Shown one piece after another: positions 1 to 8,397 of a DNA stretch of 26,661 nt. Source of the DNA: CAYHCE01 sp964355015 (GTDB taxonomy: Bacteria; Cyanobacteriota; Cyanobacteriia; PCC-6307; Cyanobiaceae); assembly GCA_964355015.1 (NCBI GenBank), contig CAYHCE010000040.1, positions 1 through 26,661 on the forward strand, given 5' to 3'. Position 1 is the first letter of the stretch. Each line of letters opens with the position of its first letter. The notes beneath the pieces are model-generated. The model was given only the letters and a program-made list of their open reading frames with translations, did no database searches and was not told where the DNA came from. The translations under genes were made by a program, and so were the position numbers.

Positions 1-636
1 TGCCCCGCCTCAAAGGTTAACGATGGGACCTGTCCAGAAAACCCAGACCACCTCAAAGCGCAGCTCGCCTTCGCCCGGCAACATCCACGCCTGCAGAGCG
101 TCGAGTTTGTGAACGCCGACGCCATGGCCCTGCCGTTCCCCGACGCCACGTTCGATCTCGCGGTCATGCCCCTGGTGATCTTCTTCGTACCTGAACCGGC
201 AATCGGCGTGGCAGAAATGGCGCGTGTCGTGGCCCCGGGTGGCACCGTGGCCGCCTATGCCTGGGACATGGAGGGTGGGGGCTTCCCCTATCGGGACGTG
301 ACGGAAACCCTGAGCGCCGTCGGTCGGCCCACACCCATGCCACCCAGTCCCGAGTCCTCCCGCCTGGAGGTGCTGCGGGATCTCTGGGCCACCGCCGGCC
401 TTGGCGACATCCAGACGAGAGAGATCGCCGTGGAACGATCATTTGCCGATTTCGATGCGTTCTGGAGCACCCTTCTCGGCGGCCCGAGCGCTGGTCAGGC
501 CCTCGCGGCCATGAATGAAGTGGAACGCTCCGGCTTCCGCGATTTGCTGCGAGCCCGCCTTCAGCCTGCCGGCAGCGGCCCGATCACCCTGCCGGCGCGG
601 GCCCATGCCATCCGGGGCACGGTGCCTGGCCCGTGA
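1..636 (+). CDS. Class I SAM-dependent methyltransferase, 5'-partial
   Basis: The frame is open from the first base to TGA at 634-636, so the gene is cut by the window edge. The visible part is the second half of a Methyltransf_11-type domain. It shows the acidic post-strand-2 region (NADAMALPFPD), the strand-4 segment (FDLAVMPLVIFFVPEP) and the ARVVAPGGTVAAYAW strand-5 block. The tail, ending ARAHAIRGTVPGP, looks like a complete C-terminus. The SAM-binding glycine motif I would lie upstream of the window. Codons about 5-15, just before AQLAFARQHP, do not resemble the family and may mark an insertion or local divergence. The substrate cannot be told. It lacks the conserved cysteines expected of an arsenite methyltransferase, so I do not call it ArsM despite the arsenosugar genes downstream. 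A GTG at 109 could start a shorter protein but would cut the fold. Confidence 0.7.
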   Translation, partial: CPASKVNDGTCPENPDHLKAQLAFARQHPRLQSVEFVNADAMALPFPDATFDLAVMPLVIFFVPEPAIGVAEMARVVAPGGTVAAYAWDMEGGGFPYRDVTETLSAVGRPTPMPPSPESSRLEVLRDLWATAGLGDIQTREIAVERSFADFDAFWSTLLGGPSAGQALAAMNEVERSGFRDLLRARLQPAGSGPITLPARAHAIRGTVPGP

Positions 637-1024
637 TGCACCTGCTGGTCGATCGCCATGTCATGGGTCCAGCCCTGGCAGCGGCAGCGGTGCCAATCGA
701 GGCGAGCGATGAAATGCTGCATGAGCTGGTGCTGACGCTGCCAGGGCTGGGGCGATCGAATGCCGCGCTGGCTGCAGCGCTTATCCCAGCGGCCTTCAAT
801 GCTGTGGAACACCGCCATCGGGCTGATCATCGGCCTGTCGCTGCTGCGCTGGTTGCTGCAGCGCTGACTGCCGCAGCGCCTCGATGCGTCCCGGTAGCTC
901 CTTGTGTCAGGCGACGGGGAAAACTGAGCCAGCGAAGGCGACGGCAAAGCGCCGCATCTCCGTGTCCATCACCTGGAGCTTGCGGCGTCCGAGGGTTTCA
1001 AGGGCGGCCTGACAGGATTCTCCC
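637..1024. other. Stretch without a convincing gene
   Basis: No frame here gives a recognisable full protein. One short plus-strand frame (762-869) reads as a basic stretch followed by a hydrophobic helix (TAIGLIIGLSLLRWLLQ) and a stop. It could be the last helix of a lost membrane protein, for instance a LysE-type exporter, but nothing upstream in the same frame supports this. The stretch lies between a methyltransferase gene and a decayed transposase, which fits eroded DNA. Confidence 0.35.
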
Positions 1025-1664
1025 GATCTGCGGATGAAGCCGTGAGTGGCATCAATGCAGCCGCTGTTCTTCTTGACCCAGCGGGCGTCAGTGTCCTTCT
1101 GGCGCAGGCGGCTTGGCTTGTTTAACCATGTCTCTGGAATGGCTCCATCCTTGATGGTCTTGTTCTCCTCCCATGAGTTTCGCTGCTACTGCTTCGCAGA
1201 AGCCTTGCGGCCAGCGAACAGGGACCAACGTGGCATCGATGATCTGCCCACCGCGGGCTTCCAGCCCCTGGGAACGCAGGTGCTCCTCAAACCGTTCAAA
1301 AAGATCATCGATAACACCCGCCTTGCGGAGCCGCTCGCGGAAAAAGCAATGGTGGTGGCGTCGGGAATGGTGTTCATCACTCCCAGACCGACAAACTCCT
1401 CAAATGAGCGTCTGTCGATGACCTGGAATTCAATCTCCTCATCGCTGAGGTTAAAAAGCCGTTGAAGCACCAGCATCTTGAAGAGGATGAGCGGATCAAT
1501 CCGCTTCCGACCAGCATTGCTCTTGCGTTCATGGCTGTAACCCCTTTCAAGCAGTGGCCTGAAGACCTCCCAAGGAATGGTCTCAGATAGGGTCGTAACG
1601 TCGGCTTCTTCTGCTGAAGCCTGTGGATGCGCATCGCCTCGTCCCAGAATCCACGCTTTCCGAT
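1025..1664 (-). pseudogene. IS5-family transposase, decayed (DUF772-type N-terminus)
   Basis: The minus strand carries a broken transposase. From the N-terminal side it reads GFWDEAMRIHRLQQKK in one frame. It then shifts at about 1591-1600 to TTLSETIPWEVFRPLLE, RKRIDPLILFKMLVLQ and DRRSFEEFVGLGVMN in a second frame. At the A-run 1341-1345 (T-run on the coding strand) it shifts again, into FRERLRKAGVIDDLF and GGQIIDATLVPV. After that the match continues beyond an in-frame TAG (1186-1188) as EENKTIKDGAIPETW and DARWVKKN, and jumps to IDATHGFIRR near 1030, having lost the segment between. At least two single-base frameshifts, one stop and one deletion make it inactive. The C-terminal catalytic part is missing. 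Terminal inverted repeats could not be placed. The family call rests on remembered IS5-group sequences. Confidence 0.8.
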
Positions 1665-1812
1665 TCAGCTGTATTGAACCGAACGAAGCAATCAAAGGGA
1701 GTGAGAGAAAGACCAGGCGCTGGATGTACAGGCCCCCACTCTCTCGCTGCGCCCATTGTCCCGTAACATACGATTCCACCAGCGATCAGCCCCAACCCGG
1801 GCAAAGATTCCA

Positions 1813-2478
1813 ATGGCAACATTTCTGATCACGGGGGCCAATCGGGGCATCGGCTTTGAATACTGCAGGCAACTGACCTCCCGTGGTGATGCGGTGGTGG
1901 CGGTTTGCCGGACCCCCTCCCCGGAACTCGAGGATTTAGGGGTTCGGATTGAAACGGGGGTGGATGTCACCAGCGATCAGTCCATCGCCGCCCTGCTCCA
2001 ACGGCTGGATGACCTGCCCATTGATGGCCTGATCCAGAATGCCGGCATTCTCGAGCGCACCTCCCTGAACGATCTCGATCTCGCAAGCATCCGCCGCCAG
2101 TTCGAGGTGAATGCCATCGCCCCCCTGAACCTCACCCATGCTCTGCTGGGCCACCTGCGCCGTGGCTCCAAGCTCATTCTGATGACCAGCCGTATGGGAT
2201 CGATCGGCGACAACACCTCGGGTGGCTTCTATGGCTACCGGATGTCGAAGGTGGCCCTCTGCATGGCAGGCAAATCCCTGGCGATCGACCTCAGGCCCCG
2301 CGGCATCGCCGTGGCCATCCTTCATCCCGGCATGGTGAGCACCGCGATGACTGGGTTCACCTCCAAGGGCATCTCAGCGGAGGAATCCGTGCACGGGCTG
2401 CTGGCCCGGATCGATGCGCTCACCCTGGAGAATTCCGGCACCTTCTGGCATGCCAACGGCAGCGTGTTGCCCTGGTAG
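1813..2478 (+). CDS. Short-chain dehydrogenase/reductase (SDR family)
   Basis: A 221-residue NAD(P)-dependent oxidoreductase of the classical SDR fold. The N-terminus carries the cofactor motif TGANRGIG (residues 7-14), strand 4 has NAG (76-78), serines occur at 126 and 130, and the catalytic pair is Y142-R-M-S-K146. The later ILHPGMVSTAMTG segment is typical of the family. Its length is near the 230-250 usual for single-domain SDRs. I chose the ATG at 1813 because the Rossmann strand begins at once. An open frame back to 1756 adds 19 residues that look like non-coding sequence. The ribosome-binding site is weak. The closest style is the CsgA/sniffer-like carbonyl reductases of cyanobacteria; the substrate is unknown. 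It stands alone between the IS5 remnant and the glycosyltransferase pair. Confidence 0.85.
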   Translation: MATFLITGANRGIGFEYCRQLTSRGDAVVAVCRTPSPELEDLGVRIETGVDVTSDQSIAALLQRLDDLPIDGLIQNAGILERTSLNDLDLASIRRQFEVNAIAPLNLTHALLGHLRRGSKLILMTSRMGSIGDNTSGGFYGYRMSKVALCMAGKSLAIDLRPRGIAVAILHPGMVSTAMTGFTSKGISAEESVHGLLARIDALTLENSGTFWHANGSVLPW

Positions 2479-2885
2479 GGATGCGCCGGTGCCGCACCCG
2501 GGCCGATCAGGGCTGGCTTATATCCTGCAAACGGCTCTACCTTCTGCGAGTTGCCCGACATCGAGCCCTGCTACCACGAAACCCCTGGTCCAGAAACCTG
2601 GAGACCAGGAAGGTTCTGATCATCCATCCCTCTGCCGCTTCGATCAAGCGTGAATATCACTCCTGCCGCGAGTGCCTGTTTCACGATCCTGAAGTCTTAC
2701 CGGAACTTCAGCTGCCTCCGTTGCAGGCCGTTCCATCAATCGCCGGCCTCCGCACCACCGCTTCGATGACTGGTGCAGCGCACTGGATTCCAGGGTCACG
2801 AGAGCTCCATCCAGCCCACTCTCGTCCGCAGCCTCCTGAGCAGCACCGCGGCCGCCAGCATGGCTGGATCGCGGCGACGCAGTCC
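2479..2885. other. Leader region between SDR and glycosyltransferase genes
   Basis: The frame of the downstream glycosyltransferase stays open through this stretch, but its translation (rich in R, H, P and C, no known motif) does not look like protein. I treat it as non-coding upstream sequence. It holds one strong hairpin (listed separately). I could not pick a promoter. Confidence 0.45.
2584..2609. other. Stem-loop downstream of the SDR gene
   Basis: The arms CCTGGTC (2584-2590) and GACCAGG (2603-2609) are perfect complements. Inside them CAG (2591-2593) pairs with CTG (2598-2600) around an AAAC loop, leaving a two-base bulge. It lies about 105 bases after the SDR stop. No T-run follows, so a rho-independent terminator is not supported. 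It may be an RNA processing or regulatory hairpin, or chance. Confidence 0.35.
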
Positions 2886-3629
2886 ATGCCCAACAGCACC
2901 CAGTCCCCGGAGCTTCTGCCGACTTCGGACGGCGCTGGGGCAGGGGCAGGAGCGGGAGCCTCGATCAGCCTGATCATCCCGGTTCTCAATGAAGCCCGCG
3001 AGATCGGCTCGCTCCTGCCGCACTGGCAGGAGCTCCAAAGAAGCGGCGCCGAGCTGATCGTGGTCGACGGCGGCAGCACCGATGGGACGGCCGCCTTGCT
3101 CCGCAGGGAGGGCTTCACCGTGCTGCAGGCGGCCCGGGGGCGCGCCAGCCAGATGAATGCCGGTGCAGCCCGCAGCGCCGGGGCGCTGCTGATCTTTCTC
3201 CACGCCGACACCCGTCTGCCGGACGGGGCGCTTGCCCTGGTGCGCCAAGCCCTTTCGGCCGGGCCCGGCTGGGGCCGCTTCGACGTGGAACTCAGCGGCG
3301 GAGGGCCGATGCTGCGGCTGGTGGCCGCCTCGATGAACCTCCGCTCGCGGCTCAGCGGCATCGCCACCGGCGATCAGGCCATCTTCATGAGCCGGGAGTG
3401 CTTCGATCAGGTGGGTGGCTTTCCTGATCAGCCCCTGATGGAGGACATCGAACTCTCGGCGCGGCTTCGGGCCCGGATGGCTCCGGCCTGCCTGCGGGCG
3501 AGGGTGATCAGCTCGGGACGTCGCTGGCAACGCAACGGCACCTGGCCGACGATCCTGACCATGTGGGGCCTGCGGCTGGCCTACGCCTGCGGCGTGCCCA
3601 GCTCGGCGCTGGCGCGGTTCTACCGATGA
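2886..3629 (+). CDS. TIGR04283-type family 2 glycosyltransferase (arsenosugar-associated)
   Basis: A GT-A fold transferase of 247 residues. The nucleotide-sugar site is clear: IPVLNE (31-36), VVDGGSTDGT (59-68) and the metal-binding LHADT (105-109). The GDQAIFM and PLMEDIEL segments follow, as in the family called rSAM/selenodomain-associated transferase 2. Known members neighbour the radical SAM arsenosugar enzyme ArsS and are thought to add or process the sugar part. The ATG at 2886 was chosen because it leaves a short N-terminus before the first strand; that leader holds a Gly-Ala run (16-25). The frame is open further upstream, but the translation there is unconvincing. Its stop overlaps the start of the next gene (ATGA at 3626-3629), which implies translational coupling and one operon. 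Confidence 0.85.
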   Translation: MPNSTQSPELLPTSDGAGAGAGAGASISLIIPVLNEAREIGSLLPHWQELQRSGAELIVVDGGSTDGTAALLRREGFTVLQAARGRASQMNAGAARSAGALLIFLHADTRLPDGALALVRQALSAGPGWGRFDVELSGGGPMLRLVAASMNLRSRLSGIATGDQAIFMSRECFDQVGGFPDQPLMEDIELSARLRARMAPACLRARVISSGRRWQRNGTWPTILTMWGLRLAYACGVPSSALARFYR

Positions 3630-4294
3630 GCGCGATCGCATCGGGACACGGCAGCACTCGACCGGGCCCCTGTCGCATCGTGATCCTGGCCAAGGCCCCC
3701 ATCGCCGGCTATGCCAAGACCCGCCTGATCCCCGCCCTGGGCGCCGAGGGGGCTGCCCAGCTCGGCGCCAGCCTGCTGCTGCACACGGTGGAACGGGCCC
3801 TGGCGGCGGCCGTCGGCCCGGTGGAACTGTGCGCCGCGCCCAACGGGCACCACCGCGCCTGGGTGTGCCTGGATCTGCCCGCCTCCCTGGCCTGGAGCGA
3901 CCAGGGGGAGGGCGATCTGGGAGCACGGATGGCCCGAGCCAGCCGACGGACCCTGGCGGGGGGAGAGAACGTGCTGCTGATCGGCAGCGACTGTCCGGCC
4001 CTGGGCGTGGAACCACTGCGGCGGGCGGCGGCCGATCTGGAGAGCCATGACGCCTCCCTGGTGCCCACCAGCGACGGCGGCTACGCCCTGCTTGGGCTGA
4101 AGCGGTTCGACGCCAGCCTGTTCCTGGACATGCCCTGGAGCACGGAGGCGGTGAGCCGGCTGACCCTGGCTCGCCTGGCCCGGATTGCCTGGACGGTGGC
4201 GATGCAGCCCCCCCTGGACGACATCGACACCCCTGCCGATCTCGCCAAACTGCCGCAGAGCCTGGCCCCACCCATCCGGCGTCATCGTCGGTAG
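3626..4294 (+). CDS. TIGR04282-type glycosyltransferase (arsenosugar biosynthesis)
   Basis: A 222-residue member of the DUF2064/TIGR04282 family (rSAM/selenodomain-associated transferase 1), which has a nucleotidyltransferase-like GT-A fold. Visible motifs are VILAKAPIAGYAKTRL (19-34), LIGSDCPAL (118-126), PTSDGGYALLGL (147-158) and the C-terminal DDIDTPADL (198-206). The start is the ATG inside the ATGA overlap with the preceding transferase; a longer frame from 3563 would lie within that gene. Together with the gene before it and arsS downstream on the other strand it forms the usual arsenosugar set. The exact reaction of this family has not been settled to my knowledge. Confidence 0.88.
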   Translation: MSAIASGHGSTRPGPCRIVILAKAPIAGYAKTRLIPALGAEGAAQLGASLLLHTVERALAAAVGPVELCAAPNGHHRAWVCLDLPASLAWSDQGEGDLGARMARASRRTLAGGENVLLIGSDCPALGVEPLRRAAADLESHDASLVPTSDGGYALLGLKRFDASLFLDMPWSTEAVSRLTLARLARIAWTVAMQPPLDDIDTPADLAKLPQSLAPPIRRHRR

Positions 4295-4324
4295 TCCAGC
4301 CAGTGCCGAACGAGCCGAACACCC

Positions 4325-6547
4325 ATGTCCACGCGGATGCTCGAACTCCCTGTGCCGCCGGGGGGCATCCTCTACGTGCTCTGGGCCGGCCTGCCCCTGC
4401 TGACGCTGCTGCTGCCGCCGCCAGCCGCGGGGGCAGGACCGGGATGGGTGCTGCTGCCCGGCCTGGCGGTGGCCATCTGGGCTCTGGTGCTGGCCGCCCG
4501 CCCCGAGCAGACGCTCCCCCTGGCGGCGCGGCGCTCGGCGGTGCTGGTGCTGAGTCTGCTGGGCGTTCGCTACCTGGTCTGGCGCTGCAGCTCCAGCTTG
4601 AACCTGGCCTCGGCCGCTGGCACCAGCCTCAGCCTGCTGATGCTGGCGGCCGAGACGGCGCTGCTGGCCACTGGCTTCCTGCAGCTGTGGCTCACCTGGG
4701 CCCGCCAGCCGCCCGTGGCGGCGGAGGCTGCCGCCGCCGCCGCCGGGCTGGCACGGCGCCTCGGCCAGGAGCCCCGGCTGGTGCCGTCGGTGGATGTGCT
4801 GGTGCCGACCTACGGCGAGCCGGCGGAGCTGATCGAACGCTGTCTGCGGGGATGTCAAGCCATCGATTACCCCCGCCATCAGGTCTGGCTGCTCGATGAC
4901 AGCAGCCGGCCGGAGCTGGCCCGCCTCTGCCGGCGGCTGGGCTGCCGCTATCTCAGCCGCCGGCAGCGGGATCACGCCAAGGCCGGCAATCTCAACCACG
5001 CCCTGCCCCAGCTCAGCGGGGAACTGCTGCTGGTGTTCGATGCAGATGTGGTGCCGCGGACCACGTTCCTGAAGCGCACGGTGGGCCTGTTCTCCGACCC
5101 GGCGGTGGGCTTCGTGCAGACACCGCAGAGCTACATGACGGCCGATCCGGTGATGCGCAATCTGCGGCTGGAGCGCTGGCTGATGCCCGACGAGGAAACC
5201 TTCTACCGCTGGATCGAACCCACCCGCCAGGCCGTGGGGGCGGTCGTCTGCGCCGGCACCTCGTTCCTGATGCGCCGCTCCGCCCTCGATCGGGTGGGGG
5301 GTTTCGAGATCGGCACGGCCTCAGAGGACCTGGCCACGGGCATCCGCCTGGCAGCCGCCGGCTACCGCAACCTCTACCTGAACGAGAAACTCAGTGCGGG
5401 CCTCGCTCCTCTCACGATCGCGGCCATGGCGAGGCAGCGCAGCCGCTGGGCCAGCGGCACCCTCCAGACCCTGCGCACCGGCGCCAATCCCCTGCGGATC
5501 CCGGGCCTGTCCCCCCTGCAGCGGATCGCCTACCTGGAGGGGATCCTGCATTGGTTCAACGTGCTGCCCCAGCTGCTGCTGCTGCTGATGCCCCTCAGCC
5601 TCGGCCTGCTGGGGGTTACGCCGATCCTGGTGCGCGGCAGCGGCCTGATCGCCGTGGCCCTGCCCTTCTACCTGGGCCAGCTCCTGCTGGTGCGCTGGTT
5701 CAGCCGCGGCGCCCGCTCCGCCCTGCTGCCGGAGCTCTACCGCTGGATCTTTCTGTTCCCGATCCTCACCGCCGTGATCGCCACGGTGGCCGGACGGCCG
5801 CAGCGTTTCCGCGTGACCCCCAAGGCGATCGCCACGGGCGGAGCCTCAGGGCCGGATCGCCGGCTGTGGATCCCCCTCCTGGTGCTGCTGGGTCTGCAGC
5901 TGCTCAACCTGGTTCTGCTCGTCGTCGGAGCGGGGCGCAGCGAGCTCGCCCTGCCGGGGGCCTCCGCTCCGGCCCTGGACTTACCCACCCAGGCCCTGAG
6001 CCTCACCTGGGCAGGCCTGGCCGTCGCCAGCCTGCTCGTGGCGCTGCGTCTCTGCCGTGACCGGCCTCAGGCCGATGCGGTGCCATGGTTCTCGGTCGGT
6101 GGCGCCGCCGTGGAACTGGGAACGCCCCGGGGGTCCCGACCGGCGCAGGTGCTGGCGATCAGCGAGTCGGGCGTGGAACTGCGCCTGGTCGCCGTACCCC
6201 GCAGCGATCGCCGCGGCCAGGGCGGTGCCGAGGATCCGGCCGCCAGCGCGCCGGGCGCGTGCTGGCTGCTGTGGCCCGCCCAGCTGGGCAGCGGCCTTCC
6301 CCTGCAGATCGCCAGGCTGGAGCAGGATCGGCTGGGTCCGAAGATCGGCGCCCACTGGCAAGGCCTCGATGAGCGGCAGAGCGACGCCCTGCACCACCTG
6401 CTCTACCGACGCCCCGGCCTTTGGCCCACGCGCCAGGCCCCGTTCGAACCGCTGGCTCTGGCGGGCGTGATCGGTCGGCTGCTGAGCCGCATTCCGCCCC
6501 AGCACTGGTTCAAGCGCAGCCTGCTGGCGCAGGACCTCAGGGCCTGA
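4325..6547 (+). CDS. Cellulose-synthase-like membrane glycosyltransferase (GT2, BcsA-type)
   Basis: A 740-residue processive beta-glycosyltransferase. Two or three membrane helices (about 15-125) precede the catalytic domain, which has DVLVPTYGEP (157-166), DD (191-192), HAKAGNLNHAL (217-227), DAD (239-241), the CAGTSF block (309-314), SED in place of the usual TED (333-335) and QRSRW (371-375). More helices follow (about 400-575). The last 160 residues sit where BcsA has its c-di-GMP-binding PilZ domain. The expected RxxxR and D/NxSxxG motifs are not intact; AISESG is the nearest match. It starts 31 bases after the TIGR04282 gene and may be cotranscribed with it. Its 3' end overlaps the 3' end of arsS on the opposite strand by 11 bases. 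No bcsB, bcsC or bcsZ gene is nearby. The product is likely a beta-linked exopolysaccharide; cellulose itself is not proven. Confidence 0.88.
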   Translation: MSTRMLELPVPPGGILYVLWAGLPLLTLLLPPPAAGAGPGWVLLPGLAVAIWALVLAARPEQTLPLAARRSAVLVLSLLGVRYLVWRCSSSLNLASAAGTSLSLLMLAAETALLATGFLQLWLTWARQPPVAAEAAAAAAGLARRLGQEPRLVPSVDVLVPTYGEPAELIERCLRGCQAIDYPRHQVWLLDDSSRPELARLCRRLGCRYLSRRQRDHAKAGNLNHALPQLSGELLLVFDADVVPRTTFLKRTVGLFSDPAVGFVQTPQSYMTADPVMRNLRLERWLMPDEETFYRWIEPTRQAVGAVVCAGTSFLMRRSALDRVGGFEIGTASEDLATGIRLAAAGYRNLYLNEKLSAGLAPLTIAAMARQRSRWASGTLQTLRTGANPLRIPGLSPLQRIAYLEGILHWFNVLPQLLLLLMPLSLGLLGVTPILVRGSGLIAVALPFYLGQLLLVRWFSRGARSALLPELYRWIFLFPILTAVIATVAGRPQRFRVTPKAIATGGASGPDRRLWIPLLVLLGLQLLNLVLLVVGAGRSELALPGASAPALDLPTQALSLTWAGLAVASLLVALRLCRDRPQADAVPWFSVGGAAVELGTPRGSRPAQVLAISESGVELRLVAVPRSDRRGQGGAEDPAASAPGACWLLWPAQLGSGLPLQIARLEQDRLGPKIGAHWQGLDERQSDALHHLLYRRPGLWPTRQAPFEPLALAGVIGRLLSRIPPQHWFKRSLLAQDLRA

Positions 6548-7562
6548 GTTCCGCCAGCGCCCCGCCGCAGCTGGAGCCGCTGCCGGCCGTGCAACCGAAG
6601 CAGTGGTCCGCCACCTGGATCGGGTCACCGGCCGGATCGCGCCACAGCAGGTCACGCAGATGGGGGCGATGGGGTGCGCCCGCCGCTCCTTCCGGGAAGG
6701 GAGAGTGGGCCGCCAGCCCGAGCTGCTGGTTGAAGTCACAGTCGTGGAGCCAGCCCTGCCAGTCGACGCTGATCAGCTCGCGGCACATCACGTGCGGCAG
6801 GTTGGCAGGACTGTGGTGGTCGCGCAACAGCTGCCGGTAGAACTCCAGCTGCCCGTCGCGCTCGAGCGCCGTGGCGAACCGCTGGATCGGCATGTTGGCC
6901 AGGGCATAGAGGCGATTGAACACCACGCCGTGCTCGACCCCGAGCACCCGCCGGTAGTCGGCCTCCAGCGCGGCCTGCGGGGGCGGCAGCACCGGGCCCT
7001 GGGGGTTGTAGACCAGATCGAGCTCCAGGCCGCTGCCGGGAGTGCCGTACCCCACGCCATTGAGGCGGCGCAGCGCCTCGATGCTGCGCGCGAACACGCC
7101 GGGGCCCCGCTGTCGCTCCACGTTGTCGCTGAGATAGCAGGGCAGGGAGGCAACCACGGTGACGCCCTGGGAGGCGAGGAAGTCGGCCAGATCGTCCTGA
7201 CCGGGCTCCTGCAGGATCGTGAGGTTGCAGCGATCGATCACCTCCACCTGGAGCCGACGGGCGGCCCGCACCAGATCGCGGAACCCCTCATGCAGCTCGG
7301 GTGCCCCACCGGTGAGATCGAGGCAGCGCAGGCTCCTGGCCTTCAGCACCGCCGGGATCAGGGCCAGGGTGGCCGCCTCCATGCTCTCGGTGCGCGTCGG
7401 GCCGGCGTTCACATGGCAGTGGGAGCAGGCCTGGTTGCAGCGGTAGGTGAGGTTCACCTGCAGGGTGGCCAGCCGGGCGCGGCGGAGGGCCGGGAATGGC
7501 TGGGGCTGGGGCGGCTGCGGGAATGGGGCCGGGGATGGGGCGGGGGAAACCGACAGGCTCAC
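6537..7562 (-). CDS. arsS: Arsenosugar biosynthesis radical SAM protein ArsS
   Basis: A 341-residue radical SAM enzyme. The [4Fe-4S] motif is C42-x3-C46-x2-C49, followed by the SAM-contact LTGGAPEL (83-90). The C-terminal DUF3641-type domain ends with HCFGCTAGSGSSCGG, giving cysteines 321, 324 and 332 for further cluster or substrate binding. Known members transfer a 5'-deoxyadenosyl group from SAM to dimethylarsenite, the committed step to arsenosugars. Related proteins can carry selenocysteine; here no in-frame TGA interrupts the gene. A proline-rich leader (7-24) precedes the core, so a slightly later start is possible. No arsenite methyltransferase gene (arsM) is visible in the window. 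The TIGR04283 and TIGR04282 transferases lie beyond the convergent synthase gene. Confidence 0.93.
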   Translation of the reverse strand: MSLSVSPAPSPAPFPQPPQPQPFPALRRARLATLQVNLTYRCNQACSHCHVNAGPTRTESMEAATLALIPAVLKARSLRCLDLTGGAPELHEGFRDLVRAARRLQVEVIDRCNLTILQEPGQDDLADFLASQGVTVVASLPCYLSDNVERQRGPGVFARSIEALRRLNGVGYGTPGSGLELDLVYNPQGPVLPPPQAALEADYRRVLGVEHGVVFNRLYALANMPIQRFATALERDGQLEFYRQLLRDHHSPANLPHVMCRELISVDWQGWLHDCDFNQQLGLAAHSPFPEGAAGAPHRPHLRDLLWRDPAGDPIQVADHCFGCTAGSGSSCGGALAELRP

Positions 7563-7686
7563 GGAGGGGAACAGTGGGGCGAAGCGGGAAGAAGGCGAGG
7601 CGTGAGCAGGCCGGGGGAGGCTCGAACCTCAGCCTGTTGTAGGGGCTCCCTCCGCTCATCACCACCTGCCCGATGACCGGCCGCCA

Positions 7687-8397
7687 TCAGCCCACGATCT
7701 CCATCGGCAGTCCGCAGCCATCGATCTCGCCTCCCAGCACCAGCGCCTGACCCGCCAGCAGGCGACCGGCCGCGTGCAGGCAGGCCAGCGCATCCAGCAG
7801 ATCGTCCGCAGCCCAGCCCCCCGGCGGCAGCTGCCGGCGACAGGCCGCCATGGCCCCGGGCCACCGCCGCCCGATCAGGGCCAGCCGTTCGGCCCGTCCG
7901 GCGGCGCTGCGCTTGCCATGGGCCAGGGAAGCGCCGGCCCAGAGGCGGAAGATCAGCTCGGGATGGGCCTCCCGGATCAGGCCGGGGCCGATCGTCCCGG
8001 ACCGCAGCAGAGCATCGAGCTGGCGGATGCGGGGCAGCAGGTTCCAGGCCTGGATCGTGAGGCCGCGGCCATCGCGGCTGCGGCCGATGGCGCAGGCCTC
8101 GGCATGGCTGGTGGCTGCCAGCATCGGCCGGATCGGGGCGGGAAACACGCTGGTGCCGCGGGGATGGCCGAGCAGCGCCCGGGCCTGCCGGTCGCAGGAA
8201 CGGGCACCCGCCTCCGGCAGACCGATCGGCATGTCCACGGCCACCTGGCGGAGCGGACCGCCGCCGGCGATCGCGGCATCACCAGAGGCCGGCCACTGCC
8301 GCAGCTCCGGCAGGATTCCGGCCCGGAAGCTTTCCCCCTCGGCGCTCACCCACAACCAGCCGGCGCGGCAACCATCGATGCCGACCAGCCGCGCCAC
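7687..8397 (-). CDS. DUF429 family protein (predicted RNase H-fold nuclease)
   Basis: A 236-residue protein that begins VGIDGCRAGWLWV, the first-strand signature of DUF429 (COG4923-like). VAVDMPIGLPE (about 72-82) and IREAHPELIF (about 145-154) are further family blocks. The acidic residues D8 and D74 and the EAHPE motif would match the carboxylates of an RNase H-like active site. No substrate is established for this family. It is 124 bases upstream of arsS on the same strand and could share its transcript; the gap contains a GC-rich hairpin-prone segment. The start ATG gives the expected N-terminal strand directly. Confidence 0.85.
   Translation of the reverse strand: MARLVGIDGCRAGWLWVSAEGESFRAGILPELRQWPASGDAAIAGGGPLRQVAVDMPIGLPEAGARSCDRQARALLGHPRGTSVFPAPIRPMLAATSHAEACAIGRSRDGRGLTIQAWNLLPRIRQLDALLRSGTIGPGLIREAHPELIFRLWAGASLAHGKRSAAGRAERLALIGRRWPGAMAACRRQLPPGGWAADDLLDALACLHAAGRLLAGQALVLGGEIDGCGLPMEIVG

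Noticed and set aside
1..636. Methyltransferase as ArsM of the arsenosugar pathway
   Set aside because: The visible part has none of the cysteines used by ArsM to bind arsenite and resembles general Methyltransf_11 proteins.
1341..1345. Programmed -1 frameshift in the IS5-type transposase as an active feature
   Set aside because: A slip would restore the frame, but another frameshift upstream, a stop codon and a deletion downstream show that the gene no longer works.
2481..2885. N-terminal extension of the TIGR04283 glycosyltransferase to 2481
   Set aside because: The frame is open, but the residues have no structure-like pattern and family members begin close to the first GT-A strand.
7600..7660. 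A tRNA T-arm-like GGTTCGAGCC on the minus strand between the DUF429 and arsS genes
   Set aside because: The loop has six bases instead of seven when paired, and no anticodon or acceptor stem can be built. It is kept only as a GC-rich hairpin-prone spacer.
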